From positions 1 to 64,000 of the IMG/VR virus record IMGVR_UViG_3300000216_000003: a stretch of DNA of 64,000 bases; one strand, written 5' to 3'. The translations under genes were made by a program, and so were the position numbers. The DNA comes from a virus. Position 1 is the stretch's first letter; the number at the start of each line of letters is the position of its first letter. The notes beneath the pieces are model-generated. The model had not been told where the DNA came from and did not search any database. It saw only the letters and a program-made list of their open reading frames with translations. This document shows positions 34,241 to 42,869 of this stretch, in pieces.

Positions 34241-34279
34241 ACAAATAAATCTTCAGGCATTCTCAAGGAATGCCCGAAG
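34236..34279 (-). terminator. terminator overlapping the end of the 34253 gene
   Basis: CTTCGGGCATTC/GAATGCCTGAAG stem (one mismatch) followed by ATTTATTTGTGTTTTTA on the minus strand. The same T-rich tract as at 9404 leads directly into a promoter. Confidence 0.78.
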
Positions 34280-34492
34280 AAGAAGTCTATTGTTTCTTTC
34301 ATTTGTTGATGATCTTATTATTTCTGGTATATATTTTACATCCAACCAATGATATCCGGTTCCTTCCCAGAATTGTATATTTAATACATATTCATTAGTT
34401 GCATCTTGTTTTAATTTAGCAATGGGTTTATTATTTTTTAATAGACAATAAGCCCATTCACTCCAACCTAAATCTTCTTCATTATAAATCAT
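34253..34492 (-). CDS. small protein with tail LLLRAFLENA, operon-terminal
   Basis: 79 residues, acidic Trp-containing N-terminus (YNEEDLGWSEWAYCLL), beta-rich middle (YVLNIQFWEGTGYHWLDVKY), C-terminal helix with a degraded common tail. The stop lies inside the terminator stem. Unknown function. Confidence 0.7.
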   Translation of the reverse strand: MIYNEEDLGWSEWAYCLLKNNKPIAKLKQDATNEYVLNIQFWEGTGYHWLDVKYIPEIIRSSTNERNNRLLLRAFLENA

Positions 34493-34689
34493 ACTAATAA
34501 TAATAAGGCTTTACTAAGTTCTACCTTATTTTCTTTATTAGTACATATTTTTAAATACATACGAATATAATCTAATGATAAAAATATGGAAAAACTAGGA
34601 TCATCATTTAGATACGTCACTTTAAATATTGCAGTATTTCCTGAAACTTTTTGGTATACAAAATTAGATCTATTTACAATATGTTTCAT
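34489..34689 (-). CDS. 66-residue paralog
   Basis: 66 residues, beta-rich N-terminal half (FVYQKVSGNTAIFKVTYL) then KICTNKENKVELSKALLLLV. Here the tail has lost its polar end. Same size and layout as neighbouring 65-76 residue genes. Unknown. Confidence 0.7.
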   Translation of the reverse strand: MKHIVNRSNFVYQKVSGNTAIFKVTYLNDDPSFSIFLSLDYIRMYLKICTNKENKVELSKALLLLV

Positions 34690-34937
34690 TAACTTTCTTC
34701 TAAAACTAGGCGCATTATTCTGTATTCATCTTCTTTAGATATGCAGTATTTAGAAATTTCTCTTATATTTATACTATCTTTATCTAATTCCCAATAAGGA
34801 CACCCATCACTACCATGAACAAGACATGCTCCAGCTGGTACAGATTTCATCTTTAATTTAATTTGTTCATCATGTGATATTCTAAATTTAACATTAGGAA
34901 TGAAAGAATCCATCCCTCCAAGTGTATTTAAAAACAT
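34689..34937 (-). CDS. small paralog with tail RLVLEES
   Basis: 82 residues. MKSVPAGACLVHGSDGCPYWELD in the middle (two Cys) then helix SKEDEYRIMRLVLEES. TAATG overlap with the next gene; the GAA GAA AGT codons are a weak ribosome site. Unknown. Confidence 0.7.
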   Translation of the reverse strand: MFLNTLGGMDSFIPNVKFRISHDEQIKLKMKSVPAGACLVHGSDGCPYWELDKDSINIREISKYCISKEDEYRIMRLVLEES

Positions 34938-34947
34938 ATTAATACCT

Positions 34948-35235
34948 TTATGTTTGACTTAGTATAAATCGAGTTAGTTCATATTTAGCCTGTCGAGTAC
35001 TGCATCTATTTATCATTCTTTTAGCCCCATCTACCGTCATCATATAAGTAGTTGGAAATAATTTAGATTTATTATAAAAATTATAGTATGGTTCAGTTTT
35101 TATTCTAAATACGCCACTATCTCCTATCATATGGTTTAATTTAATTTCCATTATAGTTACATTATCAAGATAGTGTTTTATTTCATCACCTTGTGTTATT
35201 ATTTTATATTTCCAGTTGCGATACCATTCAATCAT
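34948..35235 (-). CDS. small paralog with CSTRQA...LTRFIL tail
   Basis: 95 residues. Shares with the 36284 product the segment YMxxxDAxRxxxRCSTRQAKYELTRFILSQT and FRIKTEPYYNFY...FP, so they are duplicates (36284 has RITPEPYYNEW...FP). The common block LxxCxTxxAKxxLTKxIL defines a subfamily of five or six proteins in this operon. Unknown function. Confidence 0.74.
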   Translation of the reverse strand: MIEWYRNWKYKIITQGDEIKHYLDNVTIMEIKLNHMIGDSGVFRIKTEPYYNFYNKSKLFPTTYMMTVDGAKRMINRCSTRQAKYELTRFILSQT

Positions 35236-35429
35236 AATAGTTTCAATATTAATTTAGTTAAAACATTTTTAGCTTTAGATGTAGTGCAATGATTTAAGAT
35301 GATTCTTGCATCATCAACACCTCTAACGAATAGAGGCATATGACGATCATCATCAAATACCACATATACATGACTACTATCTGGCCATTCATAGGCATTT
35401 ATAATTCTATGAGAATTTAATAATATCAT
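35232..35429 (-). CDS. small paralog with CTTSKAKNVLTKLIL tail
   Basis: 65 residues: YVVFDDDRHMPLFVRGVDDARIILNHCTTSKAKNVLTKLILKLL. A near-complete subfamily member of minimum size: one beta hairpin plus the conserved helix. Unknown function. Confidence 0.74.
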   Translation of the reverse strand: MILLNSHRIINAYEWPDSSHVYVVFDDDRHMPLFVRGVDDARIILNHCTTSKAKNVLTKLILKLL

Positions 35430-35656
35430 GAATGTTCCAATATAAATTTAGTAAGAGTATGTTTTGCTTTATCAGTAATGCAATCAAGTAGATAACTTTT
35501 AGCTAAATATGGGCTTAAATGCATCTCTCTTTTAACTCCGATTGCTTCAGTAACTGTTACAATTGGACATTTTTTACATGTAATTGGTTCCCATATAAAA
35601 ACATCAACTATTCCTATAACGGCTAATATTTCTTCTTCCGTTAATATATCACTCAT
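35426..35656 (-). CDS. small paralog with CITDKAKHTLTKFILEHS tail
   Basis: 76 residues; acidic N-terminus, ITCKKCPIVTVTEAIGVKREMHLSPYLAKSYLLDCITDKAKHTLTKFILEHS. CKKC may be a zinc half-site. ATG overlaps the TGA of the ORF at 35653. Unknown function. Confidence 0.74.
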   Translation of the reverse strand: MSDILTEEEILAVIGIVDVFIWEPITCKKCPIVTVTEAIGVKREMHLSPYLAKSYLLDCITDKAKHTLTKFILEHS

Positions 35657-35850
35657 GACTCCTCTAATAATATTCTAAGTAGTTGTTTATCTACTCCAGG
35701 AACATGCGGTTCTTGCATTAACTCTTTAATTGTTTCAGGTGTATTTTTATATCTCATTACTTGATTATACTTATTATACTTATTATACCTTCGAACGAGT
35801 ATATCTAAAGGCCAATTAGATCCATCTTTAGTATTTATAACTTTGAGAAT
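35653..35850 (-). CDS. 65-residue paralog lacking a normal start codon (possible AUU start)
   Basis: An open frame fills the gap between 35656 and 35850 and ends LLRILLEES with TTAGAGGAGTC before ATGA, exactly like a family member. There is no ATG, GTG or TTG at the expected position; an ATT overlaps the upstream TAA (TAATT where neighbours have TAATG) and would give 65 residues, the family's usual size. An internal ATG would give only 34 residues. Contains YNKYNKYN from a short DNA repeat. Either AUU initiation or a freshly inactivated gene. Confidence 0.5.
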   Translation of the reverse strand: MLKVINTKDGSNWPLDILVRRYNKYNKYNQVMRYKNTPETIKELMQEPHVPGVDKQLLRILLEES

Positions 35851-36284
35851 TATACAGTCCTTAATAAGTATCTCCCAATATTCATTTTTAATTGAGGTCT
35901 CTTTACCAGTTCAAAATATTCTTTTAACATACTTGGTTTTGGACTTTTTGCTATTAATAAATCAACACTATCTAATGATATCTTGTTATAATCACTAATA
36001 TGCACTTTTCTGGCGGTTAAATCAAAATACAGGATAGTATCGATAATATTAAAAGTTATTAATACTTGATCTTCGAAATCAAATATACAAACACCTGTAA
36101 ATTGTTCAATATCTGTATGAGGACAATTTTTTAAATGACAATCTCTTATTCTTTTCTGTTCTGATATGCGCTTAATATACCGATTGGATTGTGGTTCAAG
36201 GGAAGACCATTTATAACCAATACCAGTACTTATTGGTTTTTCATATTCTTTTTCACTAAGTACATCATATCCAAAATGACACAT
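35850..36284 (-). CDS. hypothetical protein
   Basis: 144 residues. CHFGYDVLSEKEY at the start, a Cys/His-containing segment RDCHLKNCPHTDIEQ, beta-rich VCIFDFEDQVLITFNII, and an ending KMNIGRYLLRTV, a reduced tail. Larger than its small neighbours. Function unknown. Confidence 0.72.
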   Translation of the reverse strand: MCHFGYDVLSEKEYEKPISTGIGYKWSSLEPQSNRYIKRISEQKRIRDCHLKNCPHTDIEQFTGVCIFDFEDQVLITFNIIDTILYFDLTARKVHISDYNKISLDSVDLLIAKSPKPSMLKEYFELVKRPQLKMNIGRYLLRTV

Positions 36285-36562
36285 TATGATCTCTCTAGTA
36301 TAAGTTTAGTAAGTGCATTCCTAGCTTGTCGTGTGCTGCATCTAGGTAATAGTTTAAGCGCATCTTCTTTTGTTAAATGAATTGCCGCAGGAAACCTATT
36401 CCGACGAAATTGCCATTCATTATAATACGGCTCCGGTGTAATTCTGTATGAGTGTAGAAGTTGTTCATATTCAACTAACATAATCGTAGTAGTTAATAGA
36501 TGAGTTATGATATCTTTATATAATTGATTACCTCCATAATCAAATCCATAATCAAACCCCAT
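36284..36562 (-). CDS. small paralog with CSTRQARNALTKLILERS tail
   Basis: 92 residues: short repeat GFDYGFDYGG at the N-terminus, HSYRITPEPYYNEW, FPAAIHLTKEDALKLLPRCSTRQARNALTKLILERS. Duplicate of 34948. Unknown function. Confidence 0.75.
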   Translation of the reverse strand: MGFDYGFDYGGNQLYKDIITHLLTTTIMLVEYEQLLHSYRITPEPYYNEWQFRRNRFPAAIHLTKEDALKLLPRCSTRQARNALTKLILERS

Positions 36563-36759
36563 TATATAGACTCTAATATAAATTTAGTAAGTTCATTTTT
36601 TGCTTGAGGTGTAATGCATCTGGATAGCATATCTTGCGCCTTTATTTTATCCATCATAATATAATAAACTTTCCTATCCAGAGTTATTACTTTAAAATCT
36701 GGACAGGAAAAATGTTCGGTTGGAAGTATACGAATCTCAATTACATCAGTTACTGGCAT
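36562..36759 (-). CDS. small paralog with CITPQAKNELTKFILESI tail
   Basis: 65 residues: IRILPTEHFSCPDFKVITLDRKVYYIMMDKIKAQDMLSRCITPQAKNELTKFILESI. Directly downstream of the topoisomerase A gene (TAATG overlap). Unknown function. Confidence 0.75.
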   Translation of the reverse strand: MPVTDVIEIRILPTEHFSCPDFKVITLDRKVYYIMMDKIKAQDMLSRCITPQAKNELTKFILESI

Positions 36760-38084
36760 TACTTTAAGCTATCAAGTCTATCTAAAGTTAGTTTATCATG
36801 ATCTTTTATATCACCTAAAATCCGTTTAAGATCTCCTTGAACTGCGACTATATCAATATCTTTTTCAATTAAAGTTTTAATTCGATATTTACCACAGACT
36901 TGTCTAATTTCATCGTCTTCAATATTCATCTTATTATATGGAATAGTATGAGCATAAATTTGTCTAAATCCAGTAACTAAGTCATCTACTTTTTTCAAAG
37001 AAGATCCAGATTCAACTAACATCCTAATAATACTAATAATATTAAGTTCTCTGATTTTCTTTTGACTCTTAGCTAATTCATCTTTTAGATTACCCATCCA
37101 AGCATCTTTCCATTTAGAAAAAGCATTGAAAAGTATTTGATCTATCGAATATAATTGCACAGTGCCGTTCTCACTAACAAAATTACATTTTACATTTACT
37201 TTAGAACTAACTTGCATTTGAACTGTATGAATAAACTGTTGATCACAATTACCTTTTCTAGGGGTAACCTCAATACATAACACCTTTTTCTCAGTTAAAT
37301 CTATGACATCATAGTACGGAATCTTGTTCTTTTCTTCATATTTTTCATTAAAGGAAATCAACCTAGAGAAACCGATTAATGGATTTTTACCTAGAATATA
37401 TACTGAATTATTTTTAACAATTATTTTCGGTACTATTTGAACAGTTCCAATACCAGTTGTCAATATTTTTTCAAAATCACCAACAGTCTCTTCATATACA
37501 TCACAATTCTCTACTTGTGGTATAATTGTAGGTGGTGTTTGATTTGTTAATAATGCATGAGTTCTACTTATTAGATCAAAGAAAGAATATCTTGGAATTT
37601 TAGTAATATTAAAGGAAATACCCGTAATAAACCCATTTCCGATTAATCCTAGGGGGATTGGAGAAGGTAGGTATAACGGCTCTTTCTCTAATTCTATCTT
37701 CTCCCAAGGTACAAAATCAAGAAACTCACTAAACATCTTATCTAAATAACTAGATGTTTTAATTTCTGTGTATCTATAGGCAGCTGCTTTAACACTATGT
37801 AATGCATCATGTCCCCAGTTTCCCATCGGTTCAGCGAAACCACGTTTGGCTAGGGATATAAGAGATGCATAAGTAGATAGATCACCATGAGGGTGATAAT
37901 GTGCAATAGCTTGACCTACAATTTTAGCAGATTTTACAAATTTGCCACCTCTTGCCACTTCATGCAGGCAGAGTAATAATCGTCTTTCGACAGGCTTTAG
38001 AGCGTCGACGTCACCAGGAATTGCTCTTAGAGCATCTGTGTATCGTCCATATGTTGCATATAGTGATGGGATAGCAATTTTCAA
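36759..38084 (-). CDS. type II DNA topoisomerase cleavage subunit (T4 gp52-like)
   Basis: 441 residues, the size of T4 gp52, not full GyrA. DALKPVERRLLLCLHE (29-42), KSAKIVGQAIAHYHPHGD (51-68), GNWGHDALHSVKAAAYRYTE with catalytic Tyr105. The C-terminal DNA-wrapping domain of gyrase is absent. Partner of the ATPase subunit at 30261; together they probably relax DNA at replication forks. Confidence 0.92.
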   Translation of the reverse strand: MKIAIPSLYATYGRYTDALRAIPGDVDALKPVERRLLLCLHEVARGGKFVKSAKIVGQAIAHYHPHGDLSTYASLISLAKRGFAEPMGNWGHDALHSVKAAAYRYTEIKTSSYLDKMFSEFLDFVPWEKIELEKEPLYLPSPIPLGLIGNGFITGISFNITKIPRYSFFDLISRTHALLTNQTPPTIIPQVENCDVYEETVGDFEKILTTGIGTVQIVPKIIVKNNSVYILGKNPLIGFSRLISFNEKYEEKNKIPYYDVIDLTEKKVLCIEVTPRKGNCDQQFIHTVQMQVSSKVNVKCNFVSENGTVQLYSIDQILFNAFSKWKDAWMGNLKDELAKSQKKIRELNIISIIRMLVESGSSLKKVDDLVTGFRQIYAHTIPYNKMNIEDDEIRQVCGKYRIKTLIEKDIDIVAVQGDLKRILGDIKDHDKLTLDRLDSLK

Positions 38085-38096
38085 AGTTTACTTTCC

Positions 38097-39089
38097 TTAT
38101 GACAAAGATAATTGGAACCTATTAAGTTTATTTCTAAAAGCATTATATTCACCGACCATATGAACATATGCAACCATACGAGTAAGCATTCCAGTATAGT
38201 CATAATCATAACTACCTAGTTCAACATTTCGTATACATGGTACACTTACCCATATTTTTTTAAATGCTTGAGGATTATAAATATTAAATACTAACCCTTT
38301 TATATTTATAACCATATTTGTTTTATACTTACTTGCTGTAGCGGCATCGTTAATTCTAGTCATTTGCTTTAGAATAGATTCAACATCATCTGTTATTTTA
38401 TCTTGTGAATTAAGCAAATTTGTATATTCTGCATTTTTAAATATGGATGCTATTTTATTAATACTAGAAGATGGGATATCTATTGTTGAATGACTATTAC
38501 TAGTATATGATCCATCTGCAAGATAGTTTAAAAATTTCAAATGTTCTGATGTAGTACTATCTCCAATCTTTTGAATATTTTGCAGTTTCTTAATAATTGT
38601 CTTTAATTTATCTGTTAATTTTTCTTCTAATGGGTAAAAACCCAACATACCTATAGTACATTCAAAATTTAAATAAGTATAATTATCCCCTACTTGGCGT
38701 TTACTATAAATTGATAATTCTTTAGGTCTTAAATTAACCCGAAATTGATGAGCAGTGCCTTCGAAAACCTTGTCTATTAATTTTTGAAAATTGATAGTTT
38801 TAATTGCCTGTTTATTTGTAAACCGACAAGCAGAATGCCCTTCTACTTCCCGTATAGTTATACTACTAAAACGATTACTATCATCAATAATAAATATAAC
38901 ACCGTTTTTTACATTAGCAATACCTTGCCTACTATTAATTTGATCAAATTCAATCATTGATGAGAATGCCCACCCTGCATTATCAACAAGATAAATCCCT
39001 TTTTGGTTTTCTAATAAAGAGGAGTATTTATTACCACCCCTAAATATTATATCATTATTAGATGCTTCCAAAATATTCGTTATTTTCAT
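38097..39089 (-). CDS. hypothetical protein in the replication cluster
   Basis: 330 residues, mixed alpha/beta; segments with FIIDDSNRFSSITIREVEG, FRVNLRPKELSIYSKRQVGDNYTYLNFE and KTNMVINIKGLVFNIYNP. No motif recognised. Between primase and topoisomerase A. The neighbour 39086 overlaps by ATGA, hinting at a shared complex, but nothing else supports it. Confidence 0.75.
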   Translation of the reverse strand: MKITNILEASNNDIIFRGGNKYSSLLENQKGIYLVDNAGWAFSSMIEFDQINSRQGIANVKNGVIFIIDDSNRFSSITIREVEGHSACRFTNKQAIKTINFQKLIDKVFEGTAHQFRVNLRPKELSIYSKRQVGDNYTYLNFECTIGMLGFYPLEEKLTDKLKTIIKKLQNIQKIGDSTTSEHLKFLNYLADGSYTSNSHSTIDIPSSSINKIASIFKNAEYTNLLNSQDKITDDVESILKQMTRINDAATASKYKTNMVINIKGLVFNIYNPQAFKKIWVSVPCIRNVELGSYDYDYTGMLTRMVAYVHMVGEYNAFRNKLNRFQLSLS

Positions 39090-39487
39090 GTTAGTAACAG
39101 TTTAATCCTTTGAAATTCGTGAATAACAGTTTTGACTGCGCTATAATGTCTTAGTATCTGATACATTTCAACTGGAAATTTTTTCTCATTTACTTCAAAT
39201 ATATAAGAATCTGTCTCAGTATTAACTGATATAGATCTTTTAGTTCCCCCATTTTTATTCCCTACCAACCAGTATAGTTTTATACTACCAGTTTCAAAGA
39301 ATTTTTTATATATATGTCTATCCATAAATTGAAAGTTCGGTTCTTTCTCATCTTTAATAATATAATCAAGAAATTTTTCTCCACAATTATCCAATTCTAA
39401 TAGAGAGGCATGTATTTCTTTTATATTATCAAAATCTTGAACCGTATTTGTAATGGTATTCATATATTTAGCGTCAAGTTTTATCAA
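39086..39487 (-). CDS. hypothetical protein
   Basis: 133 residues. SIKLYWLVGNKNGGTKRSISVNTETDSYIFEVNEKKFPVEM is beta-rich; helical N- and C-termini. Overlaps primase by 14 bases. No recognised family. Confidence 0.72.
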   Translation of the reverse strand: MIKLDAKYMNTITNTVQDFDNIKEIHASLLELDNCGEKFLDYIIKDEKEPNFQFMDRHIYKKFFETGSIKLYWLVGNKNGGTKRSISVNTETDSYIFEVNEKKFPVEMYQILRHYSAVKTVIHEFQRIKLLLT

Positions 39488-40400
39488 TATTCATTAACTC
39501 CGAAACATCTTTTGTTAATATTGGCTTATAATATTCAGCAGTACATTCTGGATTTAATTGATTCATTACTTGAGTTATTGAAAATTTAATTTGATTCGTA
39601 TTCAAAATATCAGCATCGAAAACAATTTTAAAGTTATGTTTTCCGATTAATAAAAAATTAGTAATTAGTTCTTTAACTACTTTTGTATAATACTTACCAT
39701 TAATGGCTAAGAAAAAATTATTCTTAGTATTAAAAATACTATAATGGTAAAGATTAATAGCATCAAATGCACCTTCACATATAACAATAGATTCGAATTC
39801 ATCTATCTTTCCTATATCTTGAAAGAAATAATATTGTTTATTGGTTGCATTCATATAACGTATTTTTGAAGGAGATATAAATCTAGAAGTGACTATATTT
39901 CCATTATAATTACTAAATGTACATCTTAATTTATTATCATATACATCTGGGTATAAGAAATGTTCTAGTGCCGATCCATCTAATATTCTTGTATATAAAT
40001 ATCTTTGAAAAACATCATAATATTGTGGATTATTACTTCTAAACTCTCTATGTATACTTTGTATTGGTATTTTTTTCTGTTTTATTAATGATTTTGAAGA
40101 GGATGTAAATACATAATCAGTCTTAAGAGATGCAAGTTTCCTAAGCACATCTATATTACTAAATCCACCATCTTTTAATAACTTTAATAATGAACCCTTA
40201 CTATCACATCTAAAACAGTTAAAAAATGGCTTCCTTCTACCAATATTCATATGCCCGTGGGATGGATTTAACTTTCTAATTGCATCATCACAGTAAGGGC
40301 AAAACATTTCATAATATTCATGATTTGGTAACAGTTTAAATATTTTTGAAGTTGTTTGTAAATGATATACGATATCAGGAAAGTCTTCTATTTGAAACAA
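39474..40400 (-). CDS. DNA primase, DnaG/gp61 type
   Basis: 308 residues. N-terminal zinc ribbon C34, C37, C62, C65 (MFCPYCDD, NCFRCDSKG) and a TOPRIM-like catalytic domain with IVICEGAFDA near 190 and FKIVFDAD near 255. Makes RNA primers for lagging-strand synthesis. First gene of the operon from the promoter at 40432-40461. Confidence 0.9.
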   Translation of the reverse strand: MFQIEDFPDIVYHLQTTSKIFKLLPNHEYYEMFCPYCDDAIRKLNPSHGHMNIGRRKPFFNCFRCDSKGSLLKLLKDGGFSNIDVLRKLASLKTDYVFTSSSKSLIKQKKIPIQSIHREFRSNNPQYYDVFQRYLYTRILDGSALEHFLYPDVYDNKLRCTFSNYNGNIVTSRFISPSKIRYMNATNKQYYFFQDIGKIDEFESIVICEGAFDAINLYHYSIFNTKNNFFLAINGKYYTKVVKELITNFLLIGKHNFKIVFDADILNTNQIKFSITQVMNQLNPECTAEYYKPILTKDVSELMNIDKT

Positions 40401-40431
40401 TTAAAACCCTCCAATTAATGCATTAACATAT

Positions 40432-40461
40432 TTATTATATCTATATAAGATCAATAAAAAC
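40432..40461 (-). promoter_or_regulatory. phage promoter for the primase-topoisomerase operon
   Basis: Minus-strand GTTTTTATTGATCTTA then TATAGATATAATAAAT, exact register. The -35-like box starts at the stop codon of the 40461 gene. Confidence 0.8.
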
Positions 40462-40757
40462 TAATATATTTCTAGAAGTATATCAGATACATGATTAGGA
40501 TTGTCTCCAAATATATAGACAGATTGACAAGAACTTATTATGTTTACTAATTCACCATTAAAGAATTCTAACTGCCAGAAGTTTTGCCAATGATGGTCAT
40601 CATCTGTCTTTACTTTATATGGATTTCCAAATAATAAAAATAATCTATCATTATTAGAATAGTTCGGTATTTGTATCTGTATTTGACTTGGGTCATTAAC
40701 TCCAAAGAACCCGGATTCAGAAAGAGTTTTGATATGTTTACATTTATAATTTCTCAT
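40461..40757 (-). CDS. LLFGNP family protein
   Basis: 98 residues. IQIQIPNYSNNDRLFLLFGNPYKV...FWQLEFFNGELVNII is the closest match to the 19897 product (ILRFGNPYKYEEYNMWKLEL). Last gene of the clamp operon. Function unknown. Confidence 0.74.
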   Translation of the reverse strand: MRNYKCKHIKTLSESGFFGVNDPSQIQIQIPNYSNNDRLFLLFGNPYKVKTDDDHHWQNFWQLEFFNGELVNIISSCQSVYIFGDNPNHVSDILLEIY

Positions 40758-41089
40758 ATTTTAATTCTTAAGTGTTTAAATACTGGCACTATTGCTTTTA
40801 ATGAATTTGATCTTACTCTTAAATTATTGTCATATAACCTTATTATAACACAATATTTTCCAATCTTCAATTTCCAGAAGATTGCCGGTCCTGGATCAAC
40901 CCAGTCATTTTCTTCATCTACCATCTGCCAAAATGAATCTTTTGGTGGTTGTGGTTCCTTAGTACCTCCACCAATCATTAATGCTATCCTATCTTCAGTT
41001 ATATTTTCTTTTTTATAGTAAACTTCAAATTTATATTTTTGAGAACACATATCTTGTTTTCGAACATTCAAAGCAGTAAATTTTAACAT
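40754..41089 (-). CDS. distant LxxGxP family protein
   Basis: About 111 residues from ATG 41089, nine bases after GGAG; ATG 41104 is an alternative. ITEDRIALMIGGGTKEPQP...ALFWKLKIGKYCVIIRLY-like order (family D.I.L..G.......W.L) with a longer loop. Tandem with 40461. Unknown function. Confidence 0.68.
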   Translation of the reverse strand: MLKFTALNVRKQDMCSQKYKFEVYYKKENITEDRIALMIGGGTKEPQPPKDSFWQMVDEENDWVDPGPAIFWKLKIGKYCVIIRLYDNNLRVRSNSLKAIVPVFKHLRIKI

Positions 41090-41391
41090 TGGTAAGTTCT
41101 CCATAACTCTTTACTTACTTTTTCTAATGATTCATGACTTGGCCCAAAATCAGGGTTTGGATAAGTTTTAAAGGGAGTACATTTTTCCAATAGAAATACA
41201 TGTTCTTTTAATGGTGAACAATTACATTCCCAATACACCGCCTCTTCATATAGAAGCGGTATATTAACTGTTGCTTTACAGGACCGACAATCATAACCAG
41301 CCCATGTAAAGAATGAAGAGAGCCTAGATATAACTAGAGCTTCTCTATATGGTGTTTTTTCTACAATAGTAATATCTTCTCTAAATCCCAT
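41083..41391 (-). CDS. small Cys-rich, putative zinc-binding protein
   Basis: 102 residues. GYDCRSCKATVNIPLLYEEAVYWECNCSP contains CxxC and CxC that could hold zinc. C-terminal SKELWRTYQC. Between the clamp-side gene 41381 and the LLFGNP pair. Unknown function. Confidence 0.7.
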   Translation of the reverse strand: MGFREDITIVEKTPYREALVISRLSSFFTWAGYDCRSCKATVNIPLLYEEAVYWECNCSPLKEHVFLLEKCTPFKTYPNPDFGPSHESLEKVSKELWRTYQC

Positions 41392-41971
41392 TTTTTAAAT
41401 CAATATAATCACTATATTGATCCAATATAGGAATAATAAAACTATCTACAAAATCGGTTAAATCAGTATCAAATATATCTAATGCGACAGTTAATTTCAT
41501 AGTTTCTTTTGGCATGTTGATTGTTTCATCTACATTATGCATAGTTTCTAATGCTTTAATCTTAAAATTAAAATGAGAAACTAATAATTTTTTCAGTTCA
41601 TATGAATCAGTTGGGACTGTTTCTAAAGAAGGTAATGTAATTTTAACCATATCTACAAACAGTATTTCATAAATAAAACGGCCCATAGTTTGAAGCCGTT
41701 GTGATGATAAATTTATAGATTCTTTATAAGGTAAAGAAAAATAATTTTCATCAATATAATCAATCATATCAATTAGTGATTGTTCTGGTAATTCATCAAA
41801 TCCTTGCATATAATTAATACCAAGATTTGTCAAATGTATATATTGACTTTGAATATCAGTATCAAGTTCTTCTTTGACTATAAATCTGTTAATTTGTTTG
41901 ATGATATGCGGATGCCAAGAGGCACCCGCTTTAGTTACATCATCATTATATAGTAGTGTTTCGTTGATCAT
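41381..41971 (-). CDS. hypothetical protein downstream of the clamp-like gene
   Basis: 196 residues, mostly helical (LTNLGINYMQGFDELPEQSLIDMIDYIDENYFSLP, LDIFDTDLTDFVDSFIIPILDQYSDY). No motif found. Position directly after the clamp-like gene is where T4 places clamp-loader parts, but sequence does not support assignment to a gp62-like subunit. Confidence 0.72.
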   Translation of the reverse strand: MINETLLYNDDVTKAGASWHPHIIKQINRFIVKEELDTDIQSQYIHLTNLGINYMQGFDELPEQSLIDMIDYIDENYFSLPYKESINLSSQRLQTMGRFIYEILFVDMVKITLPSLETVPTDSYELKKLLVSHFNFKIKALETMHNVDETINMPKETMKLTVALDIFDTDLTDFVDSFIIPILDQYSDYIDLKNGI

Positions 41972-41987
41972 AATATATTAAATACCT

Positions 41988-42869
41988 TTAAATTAATAAG
42001 TTTTCATCGCCGGATTGGCTGATGTCTTCATATAGTGTTACTGAAATATATCCAGTATTAATTCTACTCATAAGCCAGAATGTATCTTCTACTTTTCCAA
42101 GATGTACTTCATATGCTTCTGCTTCAATCTGTAGAAAACTATAAGACTTAAGTACCAACTGTACATTCACATCTGAAAGAGTTGGTTCGTTTCTATATGC
42201 TGGAAATGTATATACAATAGTCTCTGGGATAGACATTGCTTTTAATTGATCATTATCTACCAGCAATTCAACATATTCAGCCCCTGCCCCTGTAATAACA
42301 CCTTTAATAATTTTAATTACATTTTTATCAAGAGCCAAAGGAACACCAATAGCAGTAGCTGCACTTAGATCTGGCGGAGATTGATCTTCTGTTAACTCTT
42401 CAATTTGTTTTGGAAGAATAATCACCATATCATTATTTTTAATTAGATATTGTTGTTGCTCTGGATTATCAATAATCTGAACATCATCATTACCACGTAA
42501 AGCCTTAAATAATTTAATATATTTTTCAGGATTAATAATATGTAGATTAATATCAGGACCAAGAAGCTCACTAACATCAATATTAATAACAGCGGTACCT
42601 TTATTAATAGACTGATTAATAGTACTATTACTAATAGTAATTACACCAGTTTTTTCCAGAATACTGAGTAGTTTAGCTAATTGATCCCATTCAGCAGGAC
42701 TAATCTTAGCCAGTAGAGTCTGCCCTTCTCCAAGAGCAACAGCCGGTGTGGCTACTGGTGTAGCCTCTGGTGTAGCAGCCAAAGGAGCAGTTTCTTGAAG
42801 TTCAGGCATAATTAATTCTTGGGTTGGTGAAGCCTCTGCTGGAGTAGTAGATGCGAAGACGTTTGTCAT
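41988..42869 (-). CDS. sliding-clamp-like DNA polymerase processivity factor
   Basis: 293 residues. The first 60 are Ala/Pro/Thr-rich and probably disordered (VATPAVALGEG). The rest has the clamp pattern of helix-beta units: WDQLAKLLSILEKTGVITISNSTINQSI, HIINPEKYIKLFKALRGNDDVQIIDNPEQQQYLIKNNDMVIILP. This resembles T4 gp45-type clamps, and a clamp loader and other replisome genes lie nearby. Identity rests on pattern only; the Ala/Pro N-terminal extension is unusual. Confidence 0.6.
   Translation of the reverse strand: MTNVFASTTPAEASPTQELIMPELQETAPLAATPEATPVATPAVALGEGQTLLAKISPAEWDQLAKLLSILEKTGVITISNSTINQSINKGTAVINIDVSELLGPDINLHIINPEKYIKLFKALRGNDDVQIIDNPEQQQYLIKNNDMVIILPKQIEELTEDQSPPDLSAATAIGVPLALDKNVIKIIKGVITGAGAEYVELLVDNDQLKAMSIPETIVYTFPAYRNEPTLSDVNVQLVLKSYSFLQIEAEAYEVHLGKVEDTFWLMSRINTGYISVTLYEDISQSGDENLLI

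Noticed and set aside
41381-41971. Small clamp-loader subunit (gp62-like)
   Set aside because: Only position next to the clamp-like gene suggests it; no sequence feature of gp62 is recognisable.
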